A stretch of DNA of 64,000 bases from Oryzias latipes (lineage: Eukaryota > Chordata > Actinopteri > Beloniformes > Adrianichthyidae). Each line of letters begins with the position of its first letter. Within the stretch, counting starts at the first letter, position 1. The stretch lies in NCBI RefSeq assembly GCF_002234675.1, contig NC_019880.2, positions 14,311,756 to 14,375,755 of the forward strand. The letters are read 5' to 3'. Made by a program: the position numbers and the translations under genes. Positions 26,640 through 41,600 of this stretch are shown here, in pieces. The notes under the pieces are model-generated. The model saw only the letters and a list, made by a program, of their open reading frames with translations, did not search any database and was not told where the DNA came from.

Positions 26640-29600
26640 TCAAGCATTGTAGTAAAAGTAATAAAGAATGTACACAGATTTATCAAACTCATTACAGAAA
26701 TGATGAAATGCATAGATTAAAAAACAGAAAAGAAAAAAAAAGACACTTAAATCACATTTGCTTAATTAAATACAGTGATCATTAACTAAAGTCATGTAGA
26801 GCTTGGTTTATTGCTTAAAAAGGAGTGGGAAGAAGCGAGTTTATATAATCCCACTTTTACTGAGTTCATTCCTTTTATAGTTTTACAAGTTACAAAATGC
26901 AGTGCCTATTAATGACTATCTTCAAAAAACATTTATTCATTATTTTAGTAAACAGTAACGGTAACCGTTATGTAATAATCATTGATTATTATTAGAACAC
27001 ATGATCGCAATAAACCAATAATTATTGCTACACTCATGAAATATCAACGTCGATGACTGGTTTGTAAACCGCTTTAACAAAAATGTTCTTGCACATCATT
27101 TTCTTTACTTATGGAACACATGAAGCCCAGTTTATACTAAACAGCGATCATCCATCGCATCAATCGTTTCCACAGTCGCGCAGTCCAGTTCATAGGCTGG
27201 TTTTGCTTGCGACTGTCCACGATAACTGCGATGAACTTCTGAGTGGCATTTGTACTTTTCAAGCAATGTGATTTGTTTCCAGCGTTTATTTTTAATATGA
27301 AGGACATCTTGATCATGGTGTACCTGTGAACACAAAGGCACAACATGAAGCATAGAAGGAAACGGTGTTCGTCCACCAAACAGAAGTAGGCAATACAAAA
27401 GCAAAAAATAAAAAAGATCAAAATAAAAACACAGAGGCGAATTGCATTCTCTAGTGCTGCACGATATGAGATACAGTATATCTTTCCATTAACGTTCTCT
27501 ATTTTCTATATAGTTTCCGCTCTTTCTGTGTCTGTATGTGAAGTTTGGTATTTCCTAACACATTTTCATCATTGGCAGTGTAAAGACCTTTTTTAGAACC
27601 AAGTTTGCTCCGTCATTGCATACTCTAATTGTTTGGAAAAAATTCAGTCAAAATGATGCAATTTACATGCGATTGGGGCGTAAAATTCAAGTCGGGATGA
27701 TGTCATCAGCAGGTGTTGCATTTCCCAGGGATTCCGCTCCATTGGCCTAGCGACAAATGCAACCCAAGTGATTGAAGTATAAACCGGGCCTGGGGCTATG
27801 TAAGGATGAAGTAGATGAGTTGAAGGCACATCGCATACATATTTCATTTTTTTCCATCTCCACTAAATCCTGTGCACTTGTGCTGGGAAGGAGCCCAGTG
27901 CTGTTTAAGAGATAAGCGCACAGACCTTATAGTTAGAATTTAGGATATTAGACAATCAGAGCCTAGTTTGTGTGGGCGCTTACACATCACCTGCAACACC
28001 CCATGTGTTCAGTATTCGGTGCATTCAGTAAGGAGCCGTACATCACAAGTGCGGGCATTACTCTCTCCAAACGAGCTGTAAAACAGCTTCAGTACATCCA
28101 GAATGCTGCTGCTCGAGTCCTGACCAGAACCAGGAAGTATGATCACATTAGTCCTGTGCTCAGGTCTCTGCACTGGCTCCCTGTACCTGAAAGAATAAAC
28201 TTCAAAGCAGCTCTGCTTGTGTACAAGTCTCTCCATGGCCGAGCACCAAAGTACATCTCTGACATGTTAGTGCCATATGAACCATCTCGTACTCTGAGGA
28301 CTTCAGGGGCCGGCCTCCTGTTGATTCCCAGAGTCAGAACTAAACAAGGGGAATCAGCGTTTCAATATTCTGCAGCTAAAATCTGGAACAGCCTCCCTGA
28401 AGTCGTAAGACAGGCCTCTTCTGTGCTCATGTTCAAATCTAGACTTAAAACATTTCTGTTTAGCCGTGTATATGACTGAAAGGTCCTATCTGCACTTTTC
28501 TTTCCTTTCCTTCCTTTATTTTTAAATCAGTTTTCAAATTTTTTTTTTCTTTTCTTTTAAAGTAAATTTTATGTTGATTATTTCTATGATGTATTGTGAT
28601 TTTAATGCATTTTTCTGTTTTGTGAAGCACCTTGAATTACTTTGTGTATGAATTGTGCTATACAAATAAACTTGCCTTGCCTTGCCTTACTTCATGATCC
28701 ATTTACCACGCGCTTGACAATCCTAGGTTTTATTTTTATGACGTCCCTTAAGGTGGCCACAAGGGCACTCCCAAACACACCTCTACGGGTCAAACCCCCC
28801 ATTTTGATGCATGTGACTAAGGCTAAAAGAAGTCATTCCAATCCAAACCACTTTAATCTGACCTAAATTGTTCTGCGCAATGAATGCATGCCATCCAGAC
28901 CCAAATATAGTCTTATCCTGTTATATTTTTAAACTAATACCTCATTCATATCTAGTAAAATGGTGCCGGCTTTTCGCAATATATTGTAAAATGTCTCAAG
29001 TTTGACACTTCACCTAATATTTGTTGATCTGTGTTAACATCTATGTTTTATTTTTATATTTTAGATTGTCAAGCTGCTTGATGGAAAGCGTTCGCAGACT
29101 GTGGGCATCCTGATATCGAGTCTGCACCTGGAGATGAAGGACATACGGCAAGGTGAACCACACTGTCCGATTCTGTCAACCATCTTTTTTAAAAAAAGAG
29201 CATGTGCTTCTTTTATTTCTTTTAAGGAAAAAGGCTGATTTAGGTTCACAGCTGACAGGTAAATTTACTCTCCCATCAAACAATAAGCAGAGGATGACGT
29301 CTGATAAAATACAGATGGAGTTGTTTTTAGCCATGTGATGGCAAACTGCTAAAGAGGATAAATTCCTACCGCTTGACGGCAAATAATTTGTAACTCGAGA
29401 CACTTTTTGGATGAACTTGGGGCTTGAGTGGAACTTTTGGGTCATTTCTCTTGTGAGGACAGGGGGAATGAAAATACCTCGATTTCTCAAACAAGTAATG
29501 GCAACAAAGATAGGAAAGCAATCTTGCAGGTTTTCTGTTAAAGTCAGATGGGCTTTTTCTTTAATTCTAGGGTTGCAGAAGGATTGCTTGCCTGTGAAAA

Positions 29601-32600
29601 ATACAGATGTGTGTATGGCTATATGGGTGTGTAAACGCATAGAATGTGTGTTGGGAACATCATAGATGGGCCAGGAATTAGTCCTGTCCTGGGACTGTGG
29701 AGGAGAACGCCTGCCGCCTGTTAGTCTGAGCATGCGGCCAGCAGATCTGTTTATTATAGTCAGTGACGGTTTCCACAAGCCTAATGGGACTGACACCCCA
29801 CTAATGATCTGAGCATGAACAAAACCACCTTCCACAGTTAGCAGACATTGCGCTACCACATAAAACGGGTGCAAACACAAGCCGAAAGAGCACTTATACA
29901 CCCATGCAACCATCTTGTTTAGATTTTTTTTTCCTCGGTTTCCCTGCAACGCCTCTGTCTCTGTTCAAGTGTCACTTTGTGGTGGAGGTAGTGGTTTGGT
30001 TAAAAAGGTCTACTCCCACACAGCATGAGGCTGCTTCCTTGCACCTTAACAGGAGGTGTATGTGAAATGGACAATTTGAATTTCACACTAAAGGACTGCA
30101 CCCTAAAAAGCCCTTCTAAAGGTCAGCTTGCTTCCCCTCTTTTGCCAAATTAAAACGACATGGTACATGTAATGTAATTACAGCTGTGAGGGTGGGGAGG
30201 GGAGGTGGCATTCTGGTTAGGAGCAGCCATCATAGCTACTGGGGGGGACCTCAAGGGCCACCATGGTTCAAGGGCAAGTGGAGACTCCCCACACACACAC
30301 ACATCACCTCACTGCACGCACTCACACAAATAGAGGAGGGAAAAGTGGAAAGAGAGGGTGTGAGGCCGTTGGCAGGCAAGCTTTGATCTGTCGGTGTGGA
30401 GAGATATCCGGCTCCCCTCGGATCACAGTGCTCTTGTGCACACTGGGGCAGGCTCCCCTTTGGTGTGTGATTGACGGCTGCATGGCTGAGGGACTGAATA
30501 ATCCACTCTAATAAGATGTAGGAAATGGACCTCCAGCGTTTTCTCGGACCCAGACTCAGGAACAACATTGACAGTTTTCCTGCTGCAGAGCAGCTGTGGA
30601 GCTTAAAGCAAAGTTACCTCCAAGTTTGGCTGGGATTGAAAAGTTGACATTAAAATGGACCAGGACACTTTTTTTTTTAGTCCAATTGACTGGAAGCATA
30701 TTCCTGTGTCATTGGATGTCCACAGTTTAATTCCTTGCTGCACTTTTTTTCACCTCCCTTTAAAATTCTTGAGGTGCGTCCAAGACATTCTTTGTCACAC
30801 TGACTGATTTAAGAGGGAAAAAAAAAAGTTTGGTCCTCCAAAAGTGAACAGCAGCCAGACAACCGTCAGCTGATCCAGGAGCAGTGGAGCCATCTTGACG
30901 GCCTCCCACTCGATCACACAGCAATAAACCTGAGACTGCTCTCAGACACTGAACAGGAATACCTTTTTTTCCATCGTGTCCAAATCTATTGTACCTTCCA
31001 TGCGCACTTGCATTTGTTAGGTAAAGCAATGTTCTGAACCCCCGTGAGTTCACTTCCTATTGCACCTCCCTCCGTAATCATAATGATTGTGGTGGTTCAT
31101 TCCTTCTCTCATCTCTACTGAGGACCTTTATTCTTTCTGTGAATGAGAAAGGAGGAAAGAATTGCCAATTCTGGTACGGTGTTTGTGGCTTTTGCCCCCC
31201 CAGTGCAACTGCACTTCCACGTCCACCACATTAAAAATACTTAAAGTGTCAAACATTTAAACAAGGTTTCTCAGATGTGATAAAATCTACAAGAACTGGT
31301 CTTTTTTTTATTGAATATGTATTTTTTTATGTTTTTGTTAAACATTTAACAGATTTACAAGCTGTCATCTGTGTATTTCTTTATTTGAGGCCCGTTTACT
31401 GTAGATACTATAAGGATGTCATTCTTGGGCCAAGATTTTACCCGTTTATGAGAGCGACTGTGTTTTATGCTGTCTTTACCAGCTGTTCTCAATGTGGACA
31501 ACTCTGTGGTGGATTTGGAGACCATTGAGGCTTTATATGAAAATGTAAGTAGCTGCGTGATTCATAAAATAAAGAAAAAAAGCCTGTTATAAGGGAAGTC
31601 CATGTTGCCTCACTCAAACAGTTCCTTTTATTTCTAAAGTGAAATTCTGTTTTCTGTCTTTGCAGAGAGCCACTAGTGAGGAGATGGAAAGGATTTTGAG
31701 CCATTTTCAGACATCTAAAGAAGATGAAGCCAAACTGCTGGACAAACCAGAACAGTAAGATCATTTCTGGCAGATTATTATGCAAACTTTTTCTACAAAA
31801 AAAAATATTTAAAAGCATTGTTCTGCAACATTTTTGTGCATACAAATACTTTTTATTTATTTAGTGTTGGATTAAAGCAATTGTTAGCTTATTTATAGAG
31901 GTCTTGTCTGTATTGCACCCAAAAGTGACATTTTGATAGTTTTTGTGATCTCTTTGCCTACGGACGCATTAATGGATGTTGCTGCGGGGCCTCGATAGTG
32001 CAGGTCACTTATCGAGGCTTGGACCCAGCGGTGCCGCTTAGCCTGGCCTTCCTATTTCCATGTTTGACCAGAGCTGTCACTAGAGCTGCCTGAGTCATCT
32101 TTACTCAGTGTCTGCCTCCATCAGCAGGGGCTAATCACGCAGGATGTTACCGCTCCACTCCCCTCCGACACGGCACTGTTTACACAAGTCGTCCCGCATC
32201 AGGCCAGAGCTACCTTTGATCAGTCTCCGTGCGCCGCTCGCTGCTTTCCCTCCACCCGACCCCATGGACTTTTCAAACCTAGCCGAGCAGCACTGCTCAT
32301 GACTATCAGCTGCCTGCCTCTCTGTGTAAAGCAACATTGACTCAGGCAGCCTCCGTGGGGAAGCTCGGCCTGCCAAAGCCCTGAAATAGTTCTTCCTGTT
32401 AGACGTTTTGTTTAATTCTGTCATAACACATCACACCCCATTCCTCCTCCGTCCAACCCTCCTCCACTTTTTGTTTTCCAGGTTTCTCTATGAGCTCTCC
32501 CAGATTCCTAACTTTGCTGGCCGGGCCCATTGTATCATCTTCCAGTCGGTATTTCTTGACACTATCTCCTCTTTACATCGCAAGGTGGAGATTATCTCTA

Positions 32601-35600
32601 GTGTCTGCAAAGTAAGGTCATCAACAAACACGGCTTCAAAATCATCATAACCATGTTTTTAACCCAAAAATCTTTGTGCGTGGGTTTCTTTGGCAGGACC
32701 TACTGGAGTGTAACGCCTTACAGGATGTAATGGGTCTTGTTCTGGCCTTTGGGAACTACATGAATGGAGGTAACCGGACCAGAGGTCAGGCTGATGGCTT
32801 TGGACTTGAGATCCTCCCTAAGCTAAAAGATGTCAAGAGCAGGGTAAATATTTCCCAAAAGCTTACCAAAGTACCAAAATGGTGAAATAAATATTAACTT
32901 TAGGCTTTAACTGTTATCTTGTTTGTCTATTAAACTTTCCTCAGGACAATCACATCAACCTGGTGGATTACGTGGTTCTATACTACCTACGTAATTTTGA
33001 CAAGGTCAATCAAATCGATGAAATCAGAAAGCTAATTTTTTCTTTTGTTCAGGCACATTTATGAGCTGTTTTCTTGTTTGCTTTTTTATAGCATGCTGGT
33101 ACAGAAAAGAGTGTGTTCCCTCTGCCTGAGCCTCAAAACTTCTTTCAAGCTGCTCAGGTCAAGTTTGATGACCTCGCCAAAGACGTCCGAAAACTGAAGA
33201 GAGATCTAACTGGTAGGACTTGACCTTTGTTGCATCCATCAAGACTCAGATATGTCACTCCATTGGTTTTTTACTGCTGTGGACATATTTATTTCAGTTT
33301 TAATCAGTCAGGGTGATGGTAAACATAACCATCCTTCACCAGATCAGTTCGAAAACGTAAATGTACTTACCGTGGACTTTAGCCGAACCCCTTCTGACAG
33401 ATTTCGTCATGTGGGCCTCTGATCTCCTGCAGCAACTTTTGAGGTCCCAAAAATGTTACCTTGACTGCTTTGTCATCACAAAAGTAGATAAATACTTTTT
33501 TTATGTATAGCTGTATTAAAATTTTTGGGATAAATAAAAAATATATATTCTGGTGGTTGGTGCCTAGCCACACAGTGGTCTCGCCTGGCAGCCACTTAGT
33601 CTTGGCGAGGTCCATTCAGGGTTAAAGGCGATGCACCCCACTCCCTGGGTGTCTGTGGTTATTTAAATCAAGCAATAATACGGCATATGAAAGCAATTAG
33701 ATATGCTCCACATTGCTGTTAAAAGGCTCTTTTCTCTGACCCGAGGGAAAAATACAAAGAGCCTGCTAAGGAGCCCAGACCCACCTCAAGCTGTCACTCA
33801 TTTATTAGGAAAAATGGAAGACTTGAAGACAATAAATGTAACATAAGGGCCCTCGTATTTGATCTCTGCTGCAGCGCAGTCTGGCACAGTAGTCCTCGGG
33901 GGTATTAGCGTCAGAAGGCTAGCGCAGGTCTGGGTGTTAGGGGAGCTCCACCTATGACTCCGACCATTTTTATCCTCTCCATCCGCCAGAAATAAATATT
34001 TATGCCTGGCTATTATAAACCAGCCTAAAGAATGCAACTGTTCTTAATTATAAAGCTAACACAGATCACCTCCACCCGCTACATGAACGCTGTCTGACAC
34101 TGAGAAGCTAACACTAAATCACATTTTGGTTTACACGCACTGTTTGACTTTGGCAAGCTGAGCGGCCTGCCCCTCACCTGATCCTGAGGTGGCGACTGCA
34201 GTGATCGGCGGTGTCTTCCCCCCACAGACTAGGGTCAAAGGTCAGGAGACTTATTACTGATAGTAAGAAACACATCTCTGTCTGTGCAATCCTGTCCTTC
34301 ATTCAGCAGAAAAGAGCGTTTCCCTGTGTGCATCACAGCATTCAGGTCTCCAAACGGACTTTGAGCAGAAAATTTGATTCACTGTCTGTAGTGATGCTCC
34401 TGGATGTGCCGTCGTCTGCCTCGCTGCCCCCATCTTCACTGGGGACTGACGAAACACGATCCTCTTTTGATGAGGCTTCCTGTTTGGGGAGAGGGTGATG
34501 ACCTCTTTCTGGGCTCCACTCAAGGGAGAGGGATGAGTGAGAGGCCACGAGGACCTACTGTAGGTTTCTACATTCAGACAAATAGCTAAGTTTATACCAA
34601 AGTCTATACAACAGACCTTTTTTAAGTTCCCCAGTAGCCGACACTTTTTAGCCGTTCAGACTGGTGATTACTTTCAAAGATTCCTTTAACTGCCACGTAA
34701 TTGGACCTGACATGTAGGCAGGGATGCAACTGAATGAAATAGTATCAAATAAAAAGGAACAGTCAGAGCTCATTTGCTGCTCAGGGGAGTTTAGTGTTTC
34801 ACAGAAGGCTTGGCCGGGGTTATGCATTCATCACTATGGCAAATCAGACAGTGTCCTGATTTTAAATGGCCTTTAATGTCAGGTTCAGTCAGGCCCCTTA
34901 GCCTGAGGTCTGTTTTACGACAGAGGCTCCACTCAAAGCAGCCGTGTGAAGCCAGCACCCAGGTTCTGTCACTTCCACCACCGAATGCAAGGAAAAAACG
35001 TTTTATTTTTTATTTTTTAAAGACTTTACAGGATTGATCGCCCAAGCAAAGGTCGCGTCTTAATCTCAACTGGACATCTCTAAATATTTAGAGGACTGTA
35101 CTGAAAAATGCCATTAATTTGAGCTGAAAGTCACCATGAAACAGCACATTTTATATGTGTATGAATAAATGTGTTCTCTCGTCTAAACAATAAAAAATAA
35201 AATAAAAACTATGAGACAAGCTCTCCTCATTTTCATTTACGCAGACAAAAATGAGGGAGGAGAGCTTCGGTTAGGTTGTAGATTTCCCAGCTGAGACAAC
35301 TCTTTGGCTGGCCTTGCTGACAGGATTTTTTTGATCACTCAGTAAGAGAAGCTAAAGGTCTTTATATTATTAGGAATAATTGAAATTATTTCAGATAAAA
35401 TAAAAACACCTATCACCATGCTTCATTGTTAAGAAGAAAATAAAACTCAAATTAAGGCCCCTGATGACTGAAGGATTCTGTCTAGCCTGATGGCATCACT
35501 TGTGTTACTTGGAGAAGAAACTTCCCTTTGAATACACAGGTTTCCAAAAAATAAAAAGTTATTGTCACTTTCAGACAATGTCTCAAAGTCGAGCTTTGAG

Positions 35601-38600
35601 TTTGATTCTTTGCAGCTGCTTTGTTTTTGTGGGCTTCCTCTTTGCGGCCTTTGCTGTCTGGACCACATTTGGAAGCTCGCCGCCTTTAAATTGTAGACTT
35701 GCTGTTTTGAACACGTTTTTTTAATGGGTCCTTTCGAGTTGGGGGATTTCTGGTAATGATTTTTTCCATCTCCAAACAGAATATTATGGGTAACATTTGT
35801 AGTTTTTTATTTATTTATTTTTTAAGTAATCTTTGGCTAAAGAGATCACCTTAAAATGCAAGTCTCTCTACAGCTGTAAGTAGTCTGTTGATGGTTGCGT
35901 GTTGTGCCTCCTCTCAATTTTATCAAGACATCTCATAAATAAAGGCTGTAATGACCAGATTTCCAGCATTGCAGGTGTAACGGCAACACATGCAAACACA
36001 AGAGAGCCAAACTCCCCCCAGAAAGCGGTGGCGGCGGAGCAAAGTGAGACCGCAGCCAGACCTGTTAATGCTCTTGTTCTTTTGCAGAAGTATTTAGCTA
36101 TGCAGTCATAAGCAAGTGGAGGTATTTATAGCAGCCATTAATGACTTACAGGTTGGTGGATTGTGCCAGAGTTCTTTCAGCAGGCGCCTGTGTGTATAGT
36201 AAGCCGGGCTAACAGTTGAGAGGAAATGGGAAGAGGTTCGGCTGGAACTCACTCAGTCACGTCTGTTTCCTCTAAGTTTGTGTGAGTTGGATCATTTGGC
36301 ACGACATTGAAAAACTATCCGCAAACCGCATACACATCTGCCTCACTCAGACGCCCATAGAGTAGAGGATGAAACACAGTGCCGGCCAGCGCTGTTGTCT
36401 AAACTTAATTTTAATTTGAAATGTGCAAACTGCTGGGATTTTCCATGGGGACATACAAGTGTCATAAATTAAGTTGATGAATTTCATTCTAAAACTTTTT
36501 TCTTATTAGTACATTTTAAATATTTGATTTTCTGGGTTAACCTATATTTTTGTTTTTTAATTAGTTTTTGAACTTCTGCATCAAACTTTTACTTCCCATA
36601 TTTTCCAGGGCTGTCATTTAAAAGAAATCTTCCAGCTTTGAAACATAAATCATTACTGTGATGACAAACCAGTTGTAGATATAAATAAATAAAATAAACA
36701 TGTGTTTATTGCATGGATGTAATCTTCCTTTCATAAACTTTAAAGTGACTTTTCCTTAGACACTGTAAAAATATTGTCGTTTTTATGCTTGTTTTAACTA
36801 AATGAATTGTAAAGCTACATGTCAGTAATAGTTCCATTATAGGATTCTTTATGCACACCTGCAGTAGAAATGTAAATGTGGATAGGAATAAGTAGATAGA
36901 ATAAGTAAATGCAGTCGTGAGACCGCAAACCTCATCAAGGAAGAATAAAAACTTTCCTGGAATTTCCAAAATCAGGAAACAAACAAACTGAATCAACAAC
37001 ATACTAGATCTTCAGCAAAAATAACCAGATGTGATGGCTGTGCATGAGGAAGAAATTGAGCGTGTTGCTCTGCTGTGAAGTTGTTACGTCAGGACGGCAT
37101 GTTTCCTTTTCAAAGAAGAAAAGCTCAAATTTTCTTTCCATTGAGTAAATTTGCAGCTATGTTTATTGTATCGATTAAATTAAGACAGATATTTCTGCGT
37201 GCAGAGGGGCAGAAAGGCACGATGGAGGGGGAAAAAAACAATCCAGGTGGGAAAACTTTTAGAAGAACTTACTAAAGCAAATTGAAACTGTAAAATTTCT
37301 CATTTTGGATTACAGTTTTGTCAAAGAGGAATCTCTCGGCCTTCGCAAGTGATTATTTTTGAAAGTCCAAAATACCAGAGAGAACTTGAAAAACCTTTTT
37401 TCAAGGATTGTAAAATCATAAAGTTGCTCCCTTTGAAATTATTTAAAATGCAGGGATTATTCAAAAGTGTTAATATTTTTGGTTATAGGCTAATATTAAA
37501 ATATACTGTTTAGCTTTACTAAAACCATCTTTAATGAGTTTTGTTTTAATAATCCTAAATAATGGACCTAGTTTGACATTTTTTCTCATTTTCTGTTTAA
37601 AAAATTTAATTAAATATGGTAATAGTTAAGTATCTATTATGTTAGTGTTCCATCTTTTTTAGCTTTGTTATTGTTGGTCTCATTTTAATATATTCCTCCC
37701 ACTTGCAAGCTTGTGAGAAGAATGTTGAAGATGTGTGCTCCAAGTCACCAGAGGACCACCTGCAGCCTTTCAAGGAGAAGATGGAAGCATTCATGTCTGC
37801 TGGTACGTCAAAAGTCTTCTGTTTATTTGCACAAATAATAGAAATTACACTTTTTTTTTTAAACTTTTTTTTTGTTAAATTGCCATAAAAGCTATAAAAT
37901 GATAATCATGTCCTCATTTATAACACTGCATTAATTGGCTTGTTTTGATTTGAAAAAACTATAAAGAACTGGAAAAAAGTAAGCTCGTTTTCCATAGAAA
38001 GGAGTCATGAATGTTTGCCTTCAGTCCTGTTCATAAGCGGGCTTGTCTCATGTGACACCGTTAAGGCAAATCTCAGCCTCTTCAAAGATGAAATATGGGT
38101 TTGTCCAGAGGGTTTATGGCTGAAGAGATTGTCATGAAACCACAAGTAGACAGCAGGAAAGGCCCCATTTTCACCCAAACACACAGCATGAGACTTTCAA
38201 AGCCAGGGACTTACAATAATGTTTTTTTTGCTATGTCAGACAGTGGGCTGCCTGCTGGAGAATCTGTCTCGGCGTGTTTTTGTTCTTGCTGAGAAGAGGG
38301 CGTCTCGGCGTGTGTTCGGAGAGCATGAGGACAGGGGTCTTACAGGCCTGTAGAAGGGATCACATTGCCTCTAACATGGCTCTCATGTACTCTCAGCTTC
38401 CATAAAGCTGGCAGGACATCTTTGGCTGCGGCCTTGTAAAGCCTGGCTGGCCTCAGTGGATCACTCCTGGGACCACCAGGACAGGAGTAGCAAACACTGA
38501 CATTTTGTAACTGTGTCCCCAATCTATCTTAAAACTCTTTCTGTTCTCTCTTTTTTTTTTTTTTTTTTTTTTTTGCAAACTCAAATCTTTGAAACTAATT

Positions 38601-41600
38601 CCTGGGATTATTATTAATTTGATGTTATTGGATCAAAGTAAAACCTCAAGAAGTGGATTTTTTAGGTTTTTCAGGCTGAACTGAATATAGTGAGCTCTTA
38701 GCAAAAATGTAATAATTAAAGTCTTAAACAAACTCTAAAAATAAAACAGAAAAAATAGGTATTACCAAGCCAGATCAGGAAGTAAACACGTATAAAATGT
38801 AAAATTTCACAGGGATGTCTCTTTGTCTCTAAATATTCTAAGTATCTAAATAGATACTAAATTTCTAGATATTATACTATTTTAAATTCATTTATGCCAG
38901 CACTGTGACATGACTATTTGTGACTTAATATTCGATGACAACAGTTTTATTGCAAAAAAAGGAGATTTTGAAATTTTTCCCTGTAAATTCAGATCAGTTG
39001 TAAATAATGCAGCTGCAGAAACAAAATTTGCGATTTCTTAAAACCTTTTAAAAAGTTTAGCAGCTATCAGCTTTAAGAAAAACAGAATGTGCAACTTAAA
39101 TGTTTCATTTCTAGCGAAATATTTCTAAAAGATTTTAATTGTCAGCAAACTTCCCGTAAGCTTTTATTTTAAGGAGGAGTGGATTTGGAAAAAAAAGCAA
39201 AGCGGCGGCGGCGGCTCTCGGATCAAAGAGCAGCTGAGGCTATTAAACTATGACTCATCTCTGAATTAGTGAGTTTTTTTCAGTCAGGTAAATGCCCCAG
39301 CACTTTATGTACACAGACACGTGTGGCACACATGATTTCTTTTTTTTAATGGAAGAAGAGTGCGGAGGATTTTATTTTATGGAAAATCTTTTCTGGGCAG
39401 GTAATGAAGGAAGTTTGGAAATGTTGACACCTTTTTTAGTTCTTAGTATCATCTCTCCCAGATCTAAATTCAGCAATTCTGCTCCTGTTTTCCATTCATT
39501 AATCCACCTCTAAGATTAATTTATATGTACAGCTATTAACCTGTTTTAAATGCATCAAAGCACAATTCTGTTGTTTTTCCCCCAAAAATGTGTGGGAAAA
39601 ATCTCCTCAATCTTCATGTATGTCCTCCTGGAACTCTTGGAAACATCTGGTGATACTGGCATATTCTTTTGAGTCTAATATGTGCTGTGACTAATTATAA
39701 TTTTTTTTTTACAAGTCTTGCTTTTAATCCCATTTTGCATCTCACCTCTCTGGTTCTTCATGGAAAAATGTGTGTATCAACACATCCTTGCACTTTCTTT
39801 GTTGTCGGTGAGTCAGAAAAAGCACCCAAACTTCCACTTATGGAGATGACTGGGAATTACCTAAACAGAGTAGAATGTGCAGATAATAACTGACCAAAGA
39901 AGGTTGTTTTTTGATGAGTCCTTTGAGGAACATCTGTGTTTAAAAAGAGTTGAATAAGGATGTTTTATGGAAATCTTCAGCATCCCTTCTCCACTGCTCT
40001 TCATCTCTTTATCTGGCTGCTGGTTAAAGCAGCAGTTTGGAGAAGAGTGTCAGAGTTTTAAAACCCTAATTTATTGTTCTTCTCAGCATGCAGGTCTCAT
40101 AACTTTCTAGTTAGCAACTAGTGGTTTCATGTTTACACATGGAGTGGAGGAAGAGAAACTTCACACATTCGCTCTCTTTCTGCGAGCCTCTCGGCGGCTG
40201 TGCCACCTCTGCACAGTCGCAACATAAGGGGTACCTCAGGCGCCAGCCTGACCCCCACTGAGACTAACACCATTGGTCACGGCCGCTCTCCTCTTCCCCC
40301 CCCTCCTCTCTCTGTCTTTTTTTTTTGAGACATCCCCCTCTCCCTCCCTCCTTCTCCTTCATTAGGTTTGCCCAAAATACATGTAAAAAGGAGGAAAAGT
40401 AAAAAGGGGGTTGTTGATTGCAAGCTTTAGCTCACCTTCTCCCAAAAGACCCCCAAACCTGCCTTTGAACAATTTCTTTTGGAGCCTTCCCCTCTTAAAT
40501 CTTCAAGTAGGAAAGGTCCCCCCATCATTGTAAAAGGATGAATCTGGAAAAATGCAATAAATCTGAGATCACAGGCACTCTCTGGCCCTAGATAAATTCT
40601 TGCACCTCGGCCTGGCCCGCCGCACACATCTGCCTTGCATTTAAACACTTTTACATAGCAGGAGTCCACTGAGCCTCCAGTTCCCAAGCTTCTCTGCTTC
40701 TGCAGCCTCAGCCCAGCCATGTGTGTCACACGCCAAGAAAGCCACAAACTCTGGTGTCACTCGCACTAACAGGCACTTGTCAGTGACATCCTTAACACAT
40801 GCTTTACACATCAACTCTTATTATGTTGTTGCTGGATTTGCAATTAGAAATGCTTTACACATCAACTCTTATTATGTTGTTGCTGGATTTGCAATTAGAA
40901 ATGTTTGTTTTTAATCTGCGATCATAAAGCTGGTTCAAAACGCCTTATTACTGATGGCTTGTTTTTTTTTTCTTCACTTTTGGGGTTGCAGCTCAAAATG
41001 AGCACTCTGCCGAAGAAGACCGACTCAACGCAGCTGAGAAGAGGTAAGAAGAAAGCTGGAGAAGTGTGAATTGGAAACGTGACAGAACTCTACTGCGTCA
41101 CTGAGCATGCTTCACAGATAACATGGCTGATAACACTAATGCACTCTGTTTGTGTAACAGTAGCTGATAACGTTTTAGGAAAGATTAGGAAGCTTTCTTG
41201 CTATTTATTTAAAGAAATACAAATAAGTAATGTCAGCTTTCCAGGTAGGAGATGAATTAAACTCTACAAGTAGGTCGTTGAAAAATGTCTGTGTCAACCT
41301 TTCGTTTTTTTTTCCCTTTGTGTTTTGTTTTAATTCATCAAAAAGACAAATGTCTGGTCTCGTTCGCAGCAGAAACAGCAGCGGTCCTCCACGTAGACAT
41401 GTAAACCTGGACGCCCCGAACCTCCTCCCAGGCAGTTCCTATCTCCCTTATCTGCCATGTTTTGTGCAAAAGACTCCCAGGAGTTTTCTGAGAAGAAACT
41501 TGATTTATAGGCGTGAGACACACTGGCAGCCTCTGAGCTCGCCGTCTGAGCGAAATCATATCTGGAACATTTCATATTGGAAAAAGATGGTGGAGCAGAC

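Larger units (their letters stand above)
21673..29064 (+). other. fmn1 intron 7
   Basis: 7.4 kb, the second largest intron. It holds a TG microsatellite (22187-22237), a degenerate transposable-element fragment with repeated AAAGTCGAAAT motifs (22492-22660), a TTGA microsatellite (26571-26639), a Harbinger-like inverted-repeat element (27124-27792) and a 5'-truncated L2 LINE (about 27990-28690). The part from 24000 to 25800 is more complex and less AT-rich without repeats, so it is a candidate for conserved non-coding DNA. Confidence 0.8.
37803..40991 (+). other. fmn1 intron 15
   Basis: 3.2 kb. Contains a run of about 24 T at 38551-38574, a perfect 51-bp tandem duplication (40799-40900), and mixed-composition stretches at 38050-38520 and 40130-40720. 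No gene. Confidence 0.6.

Noticed and set aside
26437-26643. Minus-strand frame with Ile-Asn-Gln-Ser repeats
   Set aside because: Translation of the TTGA microsatellite.
29176-29949. 257-aa minus-strand frame overlapping fmn1 intron 8
   Set aside because: Long for a random frame, but no recognisable domain, no promoter or splice support, and composition like the surrounding intron. A homology search would settle it.
40723-40914. 63-aa frame with a repeated [16 protein letters not shown] segment
   Set aside because: The repeat is the 51-bp intronic duplication; no splice or start context supports translation.
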